Source of the DNA: Oscillospiraceae bacterium
Lineage (GTDB): Bacteria; Bacillota; Clostridia; Oscillospirales; CAG-272
Length of the DNA stretch: 53,397 bases
Direction: 5' to 3'
Assembly (NCBI GenBank): GCA_015064385.1
Contig: SVSI01000015.1
Location: forward strand, 1-53,397
A program made the translations under genes and the position numbers. The notes under the pieces are model-generated. The model was not told the origin of the DNA, did not search any database, and saw only the letters and a program-made list of their open reading frames with translations. Positions 33,146-41,525 of this stretch are shown here, piece after piece; the first letter of the stretch is position 1, and each line of letters starts with the position of its first letter.

Positions 33146-34579
33146 TTATCCGATAAAATGCTTTTCGTCGTTACCGTGAATAAGGCGGGTGTAAAAGTCG
33201 TAGTCGAGCTCCTTAAGTATAACCTCCAGCTCAAGGTCGGACATTACTGTATTTCTGCCTTTTGCGTACTGCTGATCGACTTTCTCCTTCATTGCAACGA
33301 TTATCGGGTGGCGTTTATCGACCAGTCTGTCTCCGTCGAGATGGAAGAAGTTGTTGATCCAATGGGCGATTCCTGCAAGACCGCTGTGCGAGTCGATCGC
33401 GACGGTCGCGGGAACTCCGAGAATGGACGCAGTATCGAAAATGTTGTATATCTCCTCGTCCTTGAGAAGTCCGTCTGCGTGGATACCCGCTCTGGTCACG
33501 TTGAAGTTTCTTCCAACGAAAGGCGTACGCGGGGGAATATCGTAGCCGATCTCTCTCTCAAAGTAGCGCGCGATCTCTGTGATGACCGAAAGGTCCATAC
33601 CGTCGGTAGTACCGCGCAGAGACGCGTATTCGATAGCCATTGCCTCAAGAGGACAGTTGCCGGTACGCTCGCCGATTCCGAGCATAGCGCAGTTGATACC
33701 CGAGCAGCCGTACAGCCACGCGGTGGAAGCGTTGGAAACGACCTTGTAGAAGTCATTGTGTCCGTGCCACTCGATCATCTCGGACGGTATGCCAACGTAG
33801 TGCTGGAGGCCGTAGATTATGCCCTGAACGCTTCTGGGAAGTGCTGCACCGGGGAATGACACTCCGTATCCGAGAGTGTCGCACGCGCGGATCTTGATTG
33901 GCGTGTCGTACTCGCGGCTGAGCTCCATAAGACGCTCTGCAAAGGGAAGAACGAAGCCGTAATAGTCAGCTCTCGTTATATCCTCAAAGTGGCAACGCGG
34001 ACGAATTCCCGCATCAAGCACCTTTCTTACGATACCAAGGTACTTATCCATTGCCTGAGCTCTGGTCATTTTCATTTTGTTGTAAATATGGTAGTCAGAG
34101 CAGGATACGAGAACGCCCGTTTCCTTGATTCCGAGCGACTTTACAAGCTCAAAATCGTTATCGTTTGCTCTGATCCAGCTTGTGATCTCGGGAAATTCAA
34201 ATCCGAGCTCCTGACAAGCGCGTATCGCCTGTCTGTCCTTTTCGGTGTAAACGAAAAATTCGCTCTGACGAACGATTCCTTTAGGACCTCCGAGCTTGTG
34301 CAGAAGGGTAAAGAGATCAACGATCTGTTTAACAGAGAAGGGAGAGGTGGACTGCTGACCGTCACGGAAGGTCGTATCGGTTATCCATATCTCCTTGGGC
34401 ATATTGATAGGAACCGTTCTGTGGTTGAACGAGACCTTCGGAATACTGGTGTATTCAAAGAGATCACGGTAAAGATTCGGGTCGCTTCTTTCCTGAAGCT
34501 GATAGTGATATGCAGACTGCTCGAGAAGATTTGTCTCGTCAGAAAATATCAGTTCTCTCGGTTTTGGTATTGTTGCCAT
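33146..34579 (-). CDS. Homocitrate/isopropylmalate synthase family protein, candidate citrate (Re)-synthase
   Basis: 477 residues of the DRE-TIM acyltransferase family. The catalytic motif is WITDTTFRDGQQ, with metal-binding histidines in EWHGHNDFY and the GIGERTGNCPLEAM segment. It lacks the roughly 120-residue C-terminal LeuA regulatory domain, and the 50-residue N-terminal extension (LIFSDETNLLEQSAYHYQLQER) resembles the Re-citrate synthase group first described in Clostridium kluyveri. That enzyme makes citrate from oxaloacetate and acetyl-CoA in strict anaerobes lacking the ordinary enzyme. Homocitrate or citramalate synthase is the alternative. Own promoter at 34645-34673; GAAAGGAG before the ATG. 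Confidence 0.8.
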   Translation of the reverse strand: MATIPKPRELIFSDETNLLEQSAYHYQLQERSDPNLYRDLFEYTSIPKVSFNHRTVPINMPKEIWITDTTFRDGQQSTSPFSVKQIVDLFTLLHKLGGPKGIVRQSEFFVYTEKDRQAIRACQELGFEFPEITSWIRANDNDFELVKSLGIKETGVLVSCSDYHIYNKMKMTRAQAMDKYLGIVRKVLDAGIRPRCHFEDITRADYYGFVLPFAERLMELSREYDTPIKIRACDTLGYGVSFPGAALPRSVQGIIYGLQHYVGIPSEMIEWHGHNDFYKVVSNASTAWLYGCSGINCAMLGIGERTGNCPLEAMAIEYASLRGTTDGMDLSVITEIARYFEREIGYDIPPRTPFVGRNFNVTRAGIHADGLLKDEEIYNIFDTASILGVPATVAIDSHSGLAGIAHWINNFFHLDGDRLVDKRHPIIVAMKEKVDQQYAKGRNTVMSDLELEVILKELDYDFYTRLIHGNDEKHFIG

Positions 34580-34644
34580 AATATATTATTCTCCTTTCGG
34601 GCAGTAATGAGTAAATTCTAACTTTATAGTCAGATATTTTATTT

Positions 34645-34673
34645 ATTATACACTTTTTATAATGAAAAATCAA
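34645..34673 (-). promoter_or_regulatory. Promoter of the Re-citrate-synthase-like gene
   Basis: On the minus strand, TTGATT (34673-34668) and TATAAT (34650-34645) with a 17-base spacer. Confidence 0.75.
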
Positions 34674-34786
34674 GAGGGGATAGAGGTTTTTTAGCGGTAA
34701 AATCCGAAAAAATGAGCAAAAACGGGCTAACTTTTTATGCATAGTACCGATCTTTATGAAATTTTGCATTTTTTTCGATTTTTATC

Positions 34787-34815
34787 TTGACAAAATCTGC
34801 GCTCTGTGATATACT
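34787..34815 (+). promoter_or_regulatory. Promoter of tRNA-Ser
   Basis: TTGACA (34787-34792) and TATACT (34810-34815) with a 17-base spacer, 32 bases before the tRNA. Confidence 0.85.
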
Positions 34816-34847
34816 TTACAGGTCGAGCAAATGACGCCGTCTCATAC

Positions 34848-34935
34848 GGAGAGATGGCCGAGTGGTCGAAGGCGCGCGACTGGAAATCGCGTAAGCGCCA
34901 AAAACGCTTCGAGGGTTCAAATCCCTCTCTCTCCG
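34848..34935 (+). tRNA. tRNA-Ser (anticodon GGA)
   Basis: An 88-base class II tRNA. The acceptor pairs GGAGAGA with TCTCTCC and the discriminator is G. The anticodon loop CTGGAAA between GCGA and TCGC gives GGA for UCC and UCU. The variable arm is long (gtaagcgccaaaaacgctt) and the T loop is TTCAAAT. CCA is not encoded. Confidence 0.95.
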
Positions 34936-34939
34936 TAAA

Positions 34940-34979
34940 AACAAAAGAACGAACCAAAGGTTCGTTCTTTTGTTTTTTT
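34940..34979 (+). terminator. Terminator of tRNA-Ser
   Basis: caaaagaacgaacc / ggttcgttcttttg with loop aaa, followed by seven Ts. Confidence 0.88.
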
Positions 34980-34980
34980 C

Positions 34981-35097
34981 TGAAGTTATGCGATGCAGAA
35001 CCCCGTAAATTGCGGAGCAATTTACAAGAGCGTGCGGGAAAGTAAGTAATAGAGAATAGTGCATGACGCACGCGTTGGGTTCGTAAATCCCTCTCTC
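34981..35097 (+). repeat. tRNA-Ser tail module, copy 1
   Basis: 117 bases, non-coding. GTAAATTGC / GCAATTTAC (35004-35025) forms a 9-base hairpin. GCGTGCG (from 35030) pairs at distance with CGCACGC (35067-35073). It ends gggttcgtaaatccctctctc (35077-35097), a copy of the T arm and acceptor strand of tRNA-Ser with GT inserted in the T loop. A shortened version of the tRNA-Ser terminator follows (35098-35127). Confidence 0.8.
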
Positions 35098-35127
35098 GAA
35101 CCAAAGGTTCGTTCTTTTGTTTTTTTC

Positions 35128-35245
35128 TGAAGCTTTGCGATGCAAAACCCCGTAAATTGCGGAGCAATTTACAAAAGCGTGCGGTAAAGTAAGTAATAGG
35201 GAATAGTGGACGACGCACGCGCCCGGTTCGTAAATCCATCTCTCT
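35128..35245 (+). repeat. tRNA-Ser tail module, copy 2
   Basis: 118 bases nearly identical to copy 1 (about a dozen differences), with the same internal hairpin, the same GCGTGCG / CGCACGC pair and a tail ggttcgtaaatccatctctct. The T-loop GT insertion is conserved; the T stem has diverged. It is followed by a different terminator. Confidence 0.8.
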
Positions 35246-35256
35246 GAAGTAAAACG

Positions 35257-35284
35257 AAAAGACACGCAAAGGCGTGTCTTTTTT
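35257..35284. terminator. Terminator after the tRNA-Ser array
   Basis: aaaagacacgc / gcgtgtctttt with a short loop and a T run; it also faces the end of the convergent membrane-protein gene. Confidence 0.82.
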
Positions 35285-35287
35285 CAT

Positions 35288-36007
35288 TTACTTATCAATT
35301 TCTGCGGTATTTTTCGATCTGCTTACCCAGTCAAGCAGCATTCCAAATAGAAATCCTACCGTCATAGTGAACAGTACACCGAATATGTAAGCAACGAGGG
35401 TTGCACCAAAGCTACCGAATATATCAAGGAAATATATAGAATAGTTACCGTACATATCCATTCCGAAATTTGAACGGTGGAAGCACAGATTAAGGAAAAT
35501 ACCGTAAGCTATCGACGTGTAAATAAATATAAGCGATTTTCCAAAACTCTTAAAATCAAGCTTTACTTTATCCGATAGTATGAGATAAAATCCATAAAGC
35601 GCCATTACTAGGTGACAGGCACCTTCGCTTATCTGCGTAAAATTTGCCTCCTGCTTATAGTGCAGAAGATAGTCCGCCTCGGGACTTACGAAAAGTGCAA
35701 CGAACATTCCAAATCCCAAAAAGGCAATCGCGCTGTAAGCGTAATCTTTAACTTTTTCGTTCATAAACGGAGTTAAAAGGATGATAGTACAAATGTATGG
35801 ACTTATATTTTCGAGTGTCATAAACCCGTCTTCGAGCCATCCTCTTTCGTACGCGGCGTAGTTCCAGCAAAAGAAGAATACTGCGCAAATAAGGATAAAT
35901 AGCAAGTTTACGATTCGTTTTTTCAGCTTATCACGAAATAGGCACATCAAAAATATCGCCGCAAACAATACTATGGAAAGTCCCCACAGCATCTGCGATA
36001 TGTGCAT
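35288..36007 (-). CDS. Polytopic membrane protein of unknown function
   Basis: 239 residues with six to seven membrane helices and a short charged C-terminus (DWVSRSKNTAEIDK). The segment MTLENISPYICTIILLTPF has a position and pattern reminiscent of the YwaF-type LPLxxCS helix, and FTQISEGACHLVMALYGFYLI has a conserved-looking histidine, so it may be a distant relative of the protein at 25570; this is tentative. AAGGAGG precedes the ATG. It lies 11 bases after the LRR protein gene and is cotranscribed with it. Confidence 0.7.
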   Translation of the reverse strand: MHISQMLWGLSIVLFAAIFLMCLFRDKLKKRIVNLLFILICAVFFFCWNYAAYERGWLEDGFMTLENISPYICTIILLTPFMNEKVKDYAYSAIAFLGFGMFVALFVSPEADYLLHYKQEANFTQISEGACHLVMALYGFYLILSDKVKLDFKSFGKSLIFIYTSIAYGIFLNLCFHRSNFGMDMYGNYSIYFLDIFGSFGATLVAYIFGVLFTMTVGFLFGMLLDWVSRSKNTAEIDK

Positions 36008-36018
36008 AACGTTCCTCC

Positions 36019-36882
36019 TTATTTCTCGAATTCTTCTTCAGTTTCTTCTTCTATGATCGCATCGGGGCTGTTCCACTCAACGCGTGCGTTTCCGTACCAG
36101 TTGTTAGCCCATGTGCTCGGCACCTCATCCTCGGAGAGTGCCGTCTTTATAACGAGCGAACTGCATCCGCTGAATGCACCCGCCTCTATTACTTTAACAC
36201 TCGAGGGCAGTATTATCTCGCGAAGTCCCGTGCATCCCTCAAAGGCGTTGACGCCTATTTTCCAAAGCCCTTCGTTCAAAACTATGCTTTCAAGAGACGA
36301 GCATCCGCTGAACGCACCGTTTTCGATATGAGTTACGGTCTCGGGTATCTCGATCTCGGCAAGAGATCTGCATCCAGAAAACGCCTCCTTGCCAATATGA
36401 ATAAGTCCGTCGAGGAGATATATCTTCGTTATATAAATGCAGTCGGAAAATGCGTTTTCACGTATTCCGAGAACCTTTTTCTCGTCGTAATAAGCACCTA
36501 AATATACCTCGCCGTTCAGATACTTATATGCGCCCGTGATCTCGGCATAATTCTGTTCGTCTGTGGTGAAATATACGATACCGCTCGTGGTTTCGTATTC
36601 CCAGATCGCCTTTATAACCATATTCTTGGTCACTCTCTTATAGGGAGCGCTCCAAGAGTGGAGGAATGCGCCGTCCTTTACGACGACGGGCGGGGTAGCG
36701 TCCTGACCTTGAGTTATGTGCTGCTCGACAGAGCCACTGATAAGCGTTCCGCCGTCAAGATCGAATTTTACGACGTACGTCTTCTTTCCTGCAAGAAATA
36801 TCAGTATCAGAAGTACGGCTACTGCCAAAAACAGTATCGAAAATGTAATTATTATTCTTGATCTGCCCTTCAAAAATTTCAT
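36019..36882 (-). CDS. Membrane-anchored protein with a Flg_new-type repeat and LRR_5 repeats
   Basis: 287 residues. One N-terminal membrane helix (about 10-31, with basic residues before it) leaves the rest outside the cell. Next comes a Listeria-Bacteroides (Flg_new/InlB B) type repeat: VKFDLDGGTLISG, then WSAPYKRVTKNMVIKAIWE. Four to five BspA-like LRR_5 repeats follow (GLIHIGKEAFSGCRSLAEI, VTHIENGAFSGCSSLESI, GLWKIGVNAFEGCTGLREI), ending in a Glu-rich tail. It is likely an adhesion or surface scaffold protein. AAAGGAG precedes the ATG. First gene of a two-gene transcript. Confidence 0.82.
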   Translation of the reverse strand: MKFLKGRSRIIITFSILFLAVAVLLILIFLAGKKTYVVKFDLDGGTLISGSVEQHITQGQDATPPVVVKDGAFLHSWSAPYKRVTKNMVIKAIWEYETTSGIVYFTTDEQNYAEITGAYKYLNGEVYLGAYYDEKKVLGIRENAFSDCIYITKIYLLDGLIHIGKEAFSGCRSLAEIEIPETVTHIENGAFSGCSSLESIVLNEGLWKIGVNAFEGCTGLREIILPSSVKVIEAGAFSGCSSLVIKTALSEDEVPSTWANNWYGNARVEWNSPDAIIEEETEEEFEK

Positions 36883-36975
36883 TAAATATATTCTCCTTTG
36901 AGTTATTGTACCTCTATATTAGTATAACACCGTGAATTATTACTTTGGTGAACATACTGTGATTTGTATGTAAAC

Positions 36976-37002
36976 AAAAAAAGCGGCGAAGCGCCGCTTT
37001 TT
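36976..37002. terminator. Terminator of glnA
   Basis: aagcggcg / cgccgctt hairpin with A and T runs on either side, so it may act on both strands. Confidence 0.82.
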
Positions 37003-37015
37003 TACATTATTTGAA

Positions 37016-38440
37016 TCAAAGGTTGTAATATCTGTCGAATTCTGCCGGAGTGGGTATCTTTGCAAGCTCTGCACATTCTGCGCGCTTGCCCTTAATGAAG
37101 TTGGCAATAAGCTCCTCGGGGAATACTCCGCCTGCGGTAAGATAATCGTGGTCGGCCTCAAGAGCGTCAAGCGCCTGATCAAGCGAGGTGGGAAGATGCT
37201 TAAGCTTTGCCTTCTCCTCATCGCTGAGATGGTAGAGATTTACGTCGTATGGGCCCCAGCCGTTTGCGTGAGGATCGATCTTGTTCTTGATACCGTCGAT
37301 ACCTGCCATCAAAATTGCCGCGTAGCAGAAATAAGGGTTGCAGGTAGCATCGGGATTACGAAGCTCAAAACGGCGCTTGTCGGGCGATTTTGCGTACGCA
37401 GGAATACGTATTACCGCGCTTCTGTTCGAGGTTGCGTAACCAACCGTTACGGGCGCCTCAAAGCCGGGAACGAGGCGCTTGAACGAGTTCGTGCTCGGGT
37501 TTGTGATAGCGCAAAGGGAAGCGATATGCTTCAAAAGTCCGCCCATAAAGTAGTGGGCTTCACGGCTGAGATGTGAATATCCGTTATCGTCCGAGAATAC
37601 GGGCTCGCCGTTTTTAAGAAGAAGCATGTGGACGTGCATTCCGCTGCCCGCCTCACCGTAGATGGGCTTGGGCATAAAGGTCGCACTCTTACCGTATTTC
37701 AAAGCGGTGTTGTGAATGATGTACTTTATCATCATCGTAGCGTCAGCCATGTGAACCATTTCTCCGAGCTGTGGCTCGATCTCAAACTGACCCGATGCGG
37801 CAACCTCGGGGTGATGGTAGTTGATCTCGATTCCCGCATCCTTCATATGAAGACACATTTCACTGCGGCACTCGTACGAGGTATCAAACGGCTTTGCTAT
37901 ATGGTAATTCTTCTGCTTGGGAACTACTACTCCGAGCCCCTCGGTATCGCTGTTCCAAAAAGACTGCTTTGCATCTATATGCGCACCGATATAATTTCCG
38001 CTGACCTCCCAGCCGACGCGGTCGAAGAGATAGAACTCAAACTCGGGGAGTATCTTCATAGTGTCTGCAATTCCGCTGTCCTTCATATACTGAACTGCGG
38101 CACGGACGATATTTCTCGGATACTGTGCGAGAGGACGGTTTTCGGGAGAATCGATGATCATTGCGTTACCCGTCATTGAAAGGGTGGGAATTTCGCAGAA
38201 AGGATCAACGAGAGCGGTGTCGGGATCGGGGATAAATACCATGTCACTCTTTTCAACTACCGCGTAGCCGTAGTTTGAAGCATCAAAGCCGATTCCGCTT
38301 TTCATGGTATCTTCAGAAAAGTTTTCCGCAGGTATCGTGACGTGACGATACTGGCCGTTTATATCGACCATCTTGAAATCGACCATTTTGATACCTTTTT
38401 CTTTAATCAGATCAAGTATATCCTGTACGCTTTTTGACAT
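37016..38440 (-). CDS. glnA: Glutamine synthetase, type I
   Basis: 474 residues. It makes glutamine from glutamate, ammonia and ATP as a dodecamer. Motifs are the beta-grasp start MVDINGQYRHVTIP, DPDTALVDPF, EFEFYLF (metal site), GEAGSGMHVHMLL, NPSTNSFKRLVPGFEAPV (ATP-binding) and NRSAVIRIP. The region corresponding to the adenylylation loop reads NLYHLSDEE, with a tyrosine present. Single gene with its own promoter (38472-38500) and an ATAGGAGG ribosome site. No T-box or glutamine riboswitch is visible in the short leader. Confidence 0.95.
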   Translation of the reverse strand: MSKSVQDILDLIKEKGIKMVDFKMVDINGQYRHVTIPAENFSEDTMKSGIGFDASNYGYAVVEKSDMVFIPDPDTALVDPFCEIPTLSMTGNAMIIDSPENRPLAQYPRNIVRAAVQYMKDSGIADTMKILPEFEFYLFDRVGWEVSGNYIGAHIDAKQSFWNSDTEGLGVVVPKQKNYHIAKPFDTSYECRSEMCLHMKDAGIEINYHHPEVAASGQFEIEPQLGEMVHMADATMMIKYIIHNTALKYGKSATFMPKPIYGEAGSGMHVHMLLLKNGEPVFSDDNGYSHLSREAHYFMGGLLKHIASLCAITNPSTNSFKRLVPGFEAPVTVGYATSNRSAVIRIPAYAKSPDKRRFELRNPDATCNPYFCYAAILMAGIDGIKNKIDPHANGWGPYDVNLYHLSDEEKAKLKHLPTSLDQALDALEADHDYLTAGGVFPEELIANFIKGKRAECAELAKIPTPAEFDRYYNL

Positions 38441-38471
38441 AAAATATGCCTCCTATGATTTAATATATTTT

Positions 38472-38500
38472 ATTTTAGCAAATTTTTCTGCATTCGTCAA
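38472..38500 (-). promoter_or_regulatory. Promoter of glnA
   Basis: On the minus strand, TTGACG (38500-38495) and TAAAAT (38477-38472) with a 17-base spacer. Confidence 0.78.
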
Positions 38501-38570
38501 TAGCACTTATCAAAAGAGCGTAAATTACTAAAAATTTTTTCAAAATATTGAAAAAAACTGCAAATTACTG

Positions 38571-38599
38571 TTGACAAAGCGAAAATGTTGTGATATAAT
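38571..38599 (+). promoter_or_regulatory. Consensus promoter of tRNA-Pro
   Basis: TTGACA (38571-38576) and TATAAT (38594-38599) with a 17-base spacer. Confidence 0.88.
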
Positions 38600-38629
38600 C
38601 TATAGCGTTCCGCGTAAAGCGGGCTGTAT

Positions 38630-38702
38630 CTGGGTGTGGCGCAGTTGGTAGCGCGCTACCTTGGGGTGGTAGAGGCCGCTGGTTCAAGTCCAGTCACTCA
38701 GA
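38630..38702 (+). tRNA. tRNA-Pro (anticodon GGG)
   Basis: 73 bases. The acceptor pairs CTGGGTG with CACTCAG (one G-T pair) and the discriminator is A. The anticodon loop TTGGGGT between CTACC and GGTAG gives GGG for CCC and CCU. The T arm is CTGG-TTCAAGT-CCAG. CCA is not encoded. Confidence 0.95.
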
Positions 38703-38710
38703 TAAAACAG

Positions 38711-38737
38711 AAAGCCGAGACAGAGTCTCGGTTTTTT
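38711..38737 (+). terminator. Terminator of tRNA-Pro (type t1)
   Basis: CCGAGAC / GTCTCGG with loop aga, followed by six Ts. The same hairpin recurs at about 39046, 39196 and 39533 behind tail copies. Confidence 0.87.
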
Positions 38738-39616
38738 GTTTTATAAGCGCGATTGGGGTAATGTAGCAGTGGCGAATTTTTGGCGAAGACAAAAATTCAA
38801 AGAATCTGCCAAAGGCAGATTTGTTGAGCTGAGTTCAAGTCCAGTCACTCAGATAAAAAGTCGAATGAGTATTTGCTCGTTCGACTTTTTCTATTTTAGC
38901 GATAGATTTTGAATTTGCGGTCGAGATCACGCCCTGCGCCAAGCGCAGAGGGGTGGCCGTGGGTTCCCGAAAGCGAGCTTGCCGAGCTTTTGGGGTTCTA
39001 CGGTAGTGTGCCGCTGGTTCAAGTCCAGTCACTCAGATAAAACGAAAAGCCGAGACAGAGTCTCGGTTTTTTGTTTTATAAGTGTACTTGGAGTATAGGA
39101 GTAGCGGCGAATTTTTGACGAAGACAAAAATTCAAAGAATCTGCCAAAGGCAGATTTGTTGAGCTGAGTTCAAGTCCAGTCACTCAGATAAAATAAAAAG
39201 CCGAGACAGAGTCTCGGTTTTTTGTTTTATAAGCGTGATTGGGGTATGTGGAGTAGCGGCGAATTTTTGGCGAAGACAAAAATTCAAAGAATCTGCCAAA
39301 GGCAGATTTGTTGAGCTGAGTTCAAGTCCAGTCACTCAGATAAAAAGTCGAATGAGTTTTTGCTCGTTCGACTTTTTCTATTTTAGCGATAGGTTTTGAA
39401 GATGCGGTTGAAGCCACGCCCTGCGCGAAGCGCAGAGGGGTGGCTTGGGTTCCCGAAAGCGAGCTTGCCGAGCTTTTGGGGTTCTACGGTAGTGTGCTGC
39501 TGGTTCAAGTCCAGTCACTCAGATAAAATAAAAAGCCGAGACAGAGTCTCGGTTTTTTTGTTTTATAAGCGTGATTGGGGTATGTGGAGTAGCGGCGAAT
39601 TTTTGGCGAAGAAAAA
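38738..39616 (+). repeat. tRNA-Pro tail array: five complete modules plus a truncated sixth
   Basis: Non-coding tandem array. Type A modules (tails ending at 38853, 39188 and 39340, plus a truncated one from 39561) contain GAATTTTT / AAAAATTC and AATCTGCC / GGCAGATT hairpins, then ctgagttcaagtccagtc and actcaga. Type B modules (tails ending at 39037 and 39523) contain CTGCGC / GCGCAG and a GCTTTTGGGG segment, then ctggttcaagtccagtcac plus tcaga, identical to the tRNA-Pro 3' end. Every tail is followed by a terminator: t1 (GCCGAGAC hairpin) or t2 (GTCGAA..TTCGAC at 38860 and 39348). Order: A-t2-B-t1-A-t1-A-t2-B-t1-A(cut at 39611). Confidence 0.85.
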
Positions 39617-39648
39617 AGCATTGAAAACATCAATTTTCAATGCTTTTT
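39613..39648. terminator. Terminator at the end of the array and of the Asp-box lipoprotein gene
   Basis: aaaaagcattgaaaa / ttttcaatgcttttt, a 15-base stem, between convergent transcripts. It interrupts the last type A module. Confidence 0.85.
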
Positions 39649-39665
39649 ATTTTTAACAAATCAAA

Positions 39666-41360
39666 TCAATATATTACAAAGCTCGTAAATTCTATACGAC
39701 AGCTATTCTGTCCGGGAATATCGGTTGTGCTTACATAATAAACGGTGCGATTATCAGAGCCAAGAACGAAGCTCGAACTATATCCCGGCTTACCGCCGGT
39801 TATCGGCGTCCAGGGAAGAGGATTCGGGAACGTACTCCACGTTTTTCCGTAATCAAAGCTTACGAACAGATCCTTCATAGTAGTGCGTGAACTTACTATG
39901 ATAGCGCCGCATTCACTGCCGGTTGGTGTCCACACACAGGACGGCGCCGCTTCAAGACCTAATCCGCCGGGAGTGGTAATGCGCGTTCCGGGATCGGTGT
40001 GGTTCCAGTTTGAGATGTCGCTTGTCTTTTTATAATATACTATCGACGCGTCTTTTTTATAGGGATTCTTTACATACTCATACACCATAAAATACTCGCC
40101 GTTGTCGAGTTTTGTCATAACGAACATTCCGGGGCGGGCTTCCGGATCGTCAAAGGTACATACGTCAACCTGCTCACTCCAGTTTATACCGTCAGAAGAA
40201 CGCTTATAAACTATTTTTTGATCGTGCAGGAGATCGGAGTCATCCGAATAAAAGCAGTAAAGATATCCGTTATCGTAGTAGGTAAAGGGTTCCCAAACGC
40301 CAGACTGCTCGTGCCAACCGGGTACGGGTTTTACGCATCCGCCATTTGCGATCTTTGCGGTCTGATTCCACGTTTTTCCGCAGTCCGTGCTATACCAGAC
40401 CCATATTTCCGACCTTATAGAATAGTCTATTGAGTTACTTGAATAAACGAGTGTGCCTGCAGGAAATTCGCCAATTTGCTCAGGAAGCTCGTAAAGGTGA
40501 GACATACTTCCGGGTGTGAGTTCTTTGCTTTGCTGCGCTTCAGGACGTGCAAGCAATGACCAAGTTTTTCCGCCATCGTTGCTTTCCATAAAGCACGAAT
40601 GTGTGGAGGGTTTCATCGTATCGCCAAGTGCAAAATGTACTATAAGTTTTCCGTTGTCCTCCGGATTTTGTTGATACTTAAGCTCTATAATAGAAGGATA
40701 GTGTACCATCTGTATATCCATAATTTGACCGAATTTTTTTACAGCACCGTTAGCTTCGAGAAGAGTCGTTGGCGAAACTTTTATTTCGAGCTCGGCACCG
40801 TTGCTTAAAACGGAAATTTTATCCGGATCATACAGAGCAGCTACCACTTTTCCGTTTTCAATGTTAAGAAGATTTTTTTCGCAAGAAATGTTTACGTAGT
40901 CGTACAAAAATACCTTCATAGCGCGCATGGTTGCCGCCTCCGAAGTTCCGACAATCACGATGTTACTATCTGTAATTTCTATGATGTATGCATCTTTGTT
41001 GGTCTTTTCTTTTAATTTTTTCAGAGAAGCCATACTTGCCTCTCTGTTAGTATTACCGATAATTATTTCCTTTTCAGTTCCGGTAGTATCAACATCCAGT
41101 TTTACCGGCAGATCTGCTCCTGTTTTTTCTTTGATAGTTGATTTTACCTTTATAACCATTTCTGCCGCTTCGGTAGAAAAAACATCCGCACGAACTATGC
41201 TAAATCCTGAAAGATCTATAGCATTTTCGTTCATCGTCGGGGTATTCACCGTCGGGTCTCCGCCGTTCTTGCAAGAAGAAAGTGACGACAGCATCATCGG
41301 CACTGTGAGCGCGGCAGTCATTATTTGGTATAAGGTTTTTGACGTCTTCTTTTTGTTCAT
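39666..41360 (-). CDS. Lipoprotein with a sialidase-type (Asp-box) beta-propeller
   Basis: 564 residues. A signal peptide ends in the lipobox LSSC (Cys30), so the protein is exported and lipid-anchored. An N-terminal alpha/beta domain (about 48-170, GADLPVKL, KEIIIGNTNREAS) is common in Clostridia glycosidases. From about 200 a propeller carries Asp boxes: SNDGGKTWS, STDCGKTWN, SSDGINWS and SFDYGKTWS. WEPFTYYDNGYLYCFYSDD resembles GH93-type exo-arabinanases as much as GH33 sialidases, so the substrate is open. It is divergent from the HTH-kinase operon, with facing promoters only about 80 bases apart. Confidence 0.8.
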   Translation of the reverse strand: MNKKKTSKTLYQIMTAALTVPMMLSSLSSCKNGGDPTVNTPTMNENAIDLSGFSIVRADVFSTEAAEMVIKVKSTIKEKTGADLPVKLDVDTTGTEKEIIIGNTNREASMASLKKLKEKTNKDAYIIEITDSNIVIVGTSEAATMRAMKVFLYDYVNISCEKNLLNIENGKVVAALYDPDKISVLSNGAELEIKVSPTTLLEANGAVKKFGQIMDIQMVHYPSIIELKYQQNPEDNGKLIVHFALGDTMKPSTHSCFMESNDGGKTWSLLARPEAQQSKELTPGSMSHLYELPEQIGEFPAGTLVYSSNSIDYSIRSEIWVWYSTDCGKTWNQTAKIANGGCVKPVPGWHEQSGVWEPFTYYDNGYLYCFYSDDSDLLHDQKIVYKRSSDGINWSEQVDVCTFDDPEARPGMFVMTKLDNGEYFMVYEYVKNPYKKDASIVYYKKTSDISNWNHTDPGTRITTPGGLGLEAAPSCVWTPTGSECGAIIVSSRTTMKDLFVSFDYGKTWSTFPNPLPWTPITGGKPGYSSSFVLGSDNRTVYYVSTTDIPGQNSCRIEFTSFVIY

Positions 41361-41415
41361 ATCTTATTTCCTTTCCATCGCATAGCGGCATGTAATGATG
41401 CCGAATTTTTTTACA

Positions 41416-41444
41416 ATTATAACATCAAAACTTTCGGGTGTCAA
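41416..41444 (-). promoter_or_regulatory. Consensus promoter of the Asp-box lipoprotein gene
   Basis: On the minus strand, TTGACA (41444-41439) and TATAAT (41421-41416) with a 17-base spacer. Confidence 0.85.
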
Positions 41445-41525
41445 CCAATACAAAAAAACTCTGCTAAGAGTAGAGAAACATGATGTTCATTGGTTCTTTT
41501 GTATATTTTTTCTACTTTTAATAGG

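Noticed and set aside
34806..35287. Open frames running across tRNA-Ser and its modules
   Set aside because: They are produced by translating tRNA and hairpin sequences; repeated peptide strings merely reflect the DNA repeats, and no ribosome site is present.
38703..39616. CRISPR-like array (regular repeats with spacers)
   Set aside because: The repeated parts are tRNA 3' ends and terminators, the spacers are themselves repeated, spacing is 150-200 bases and irregular, and no cas gene is present.
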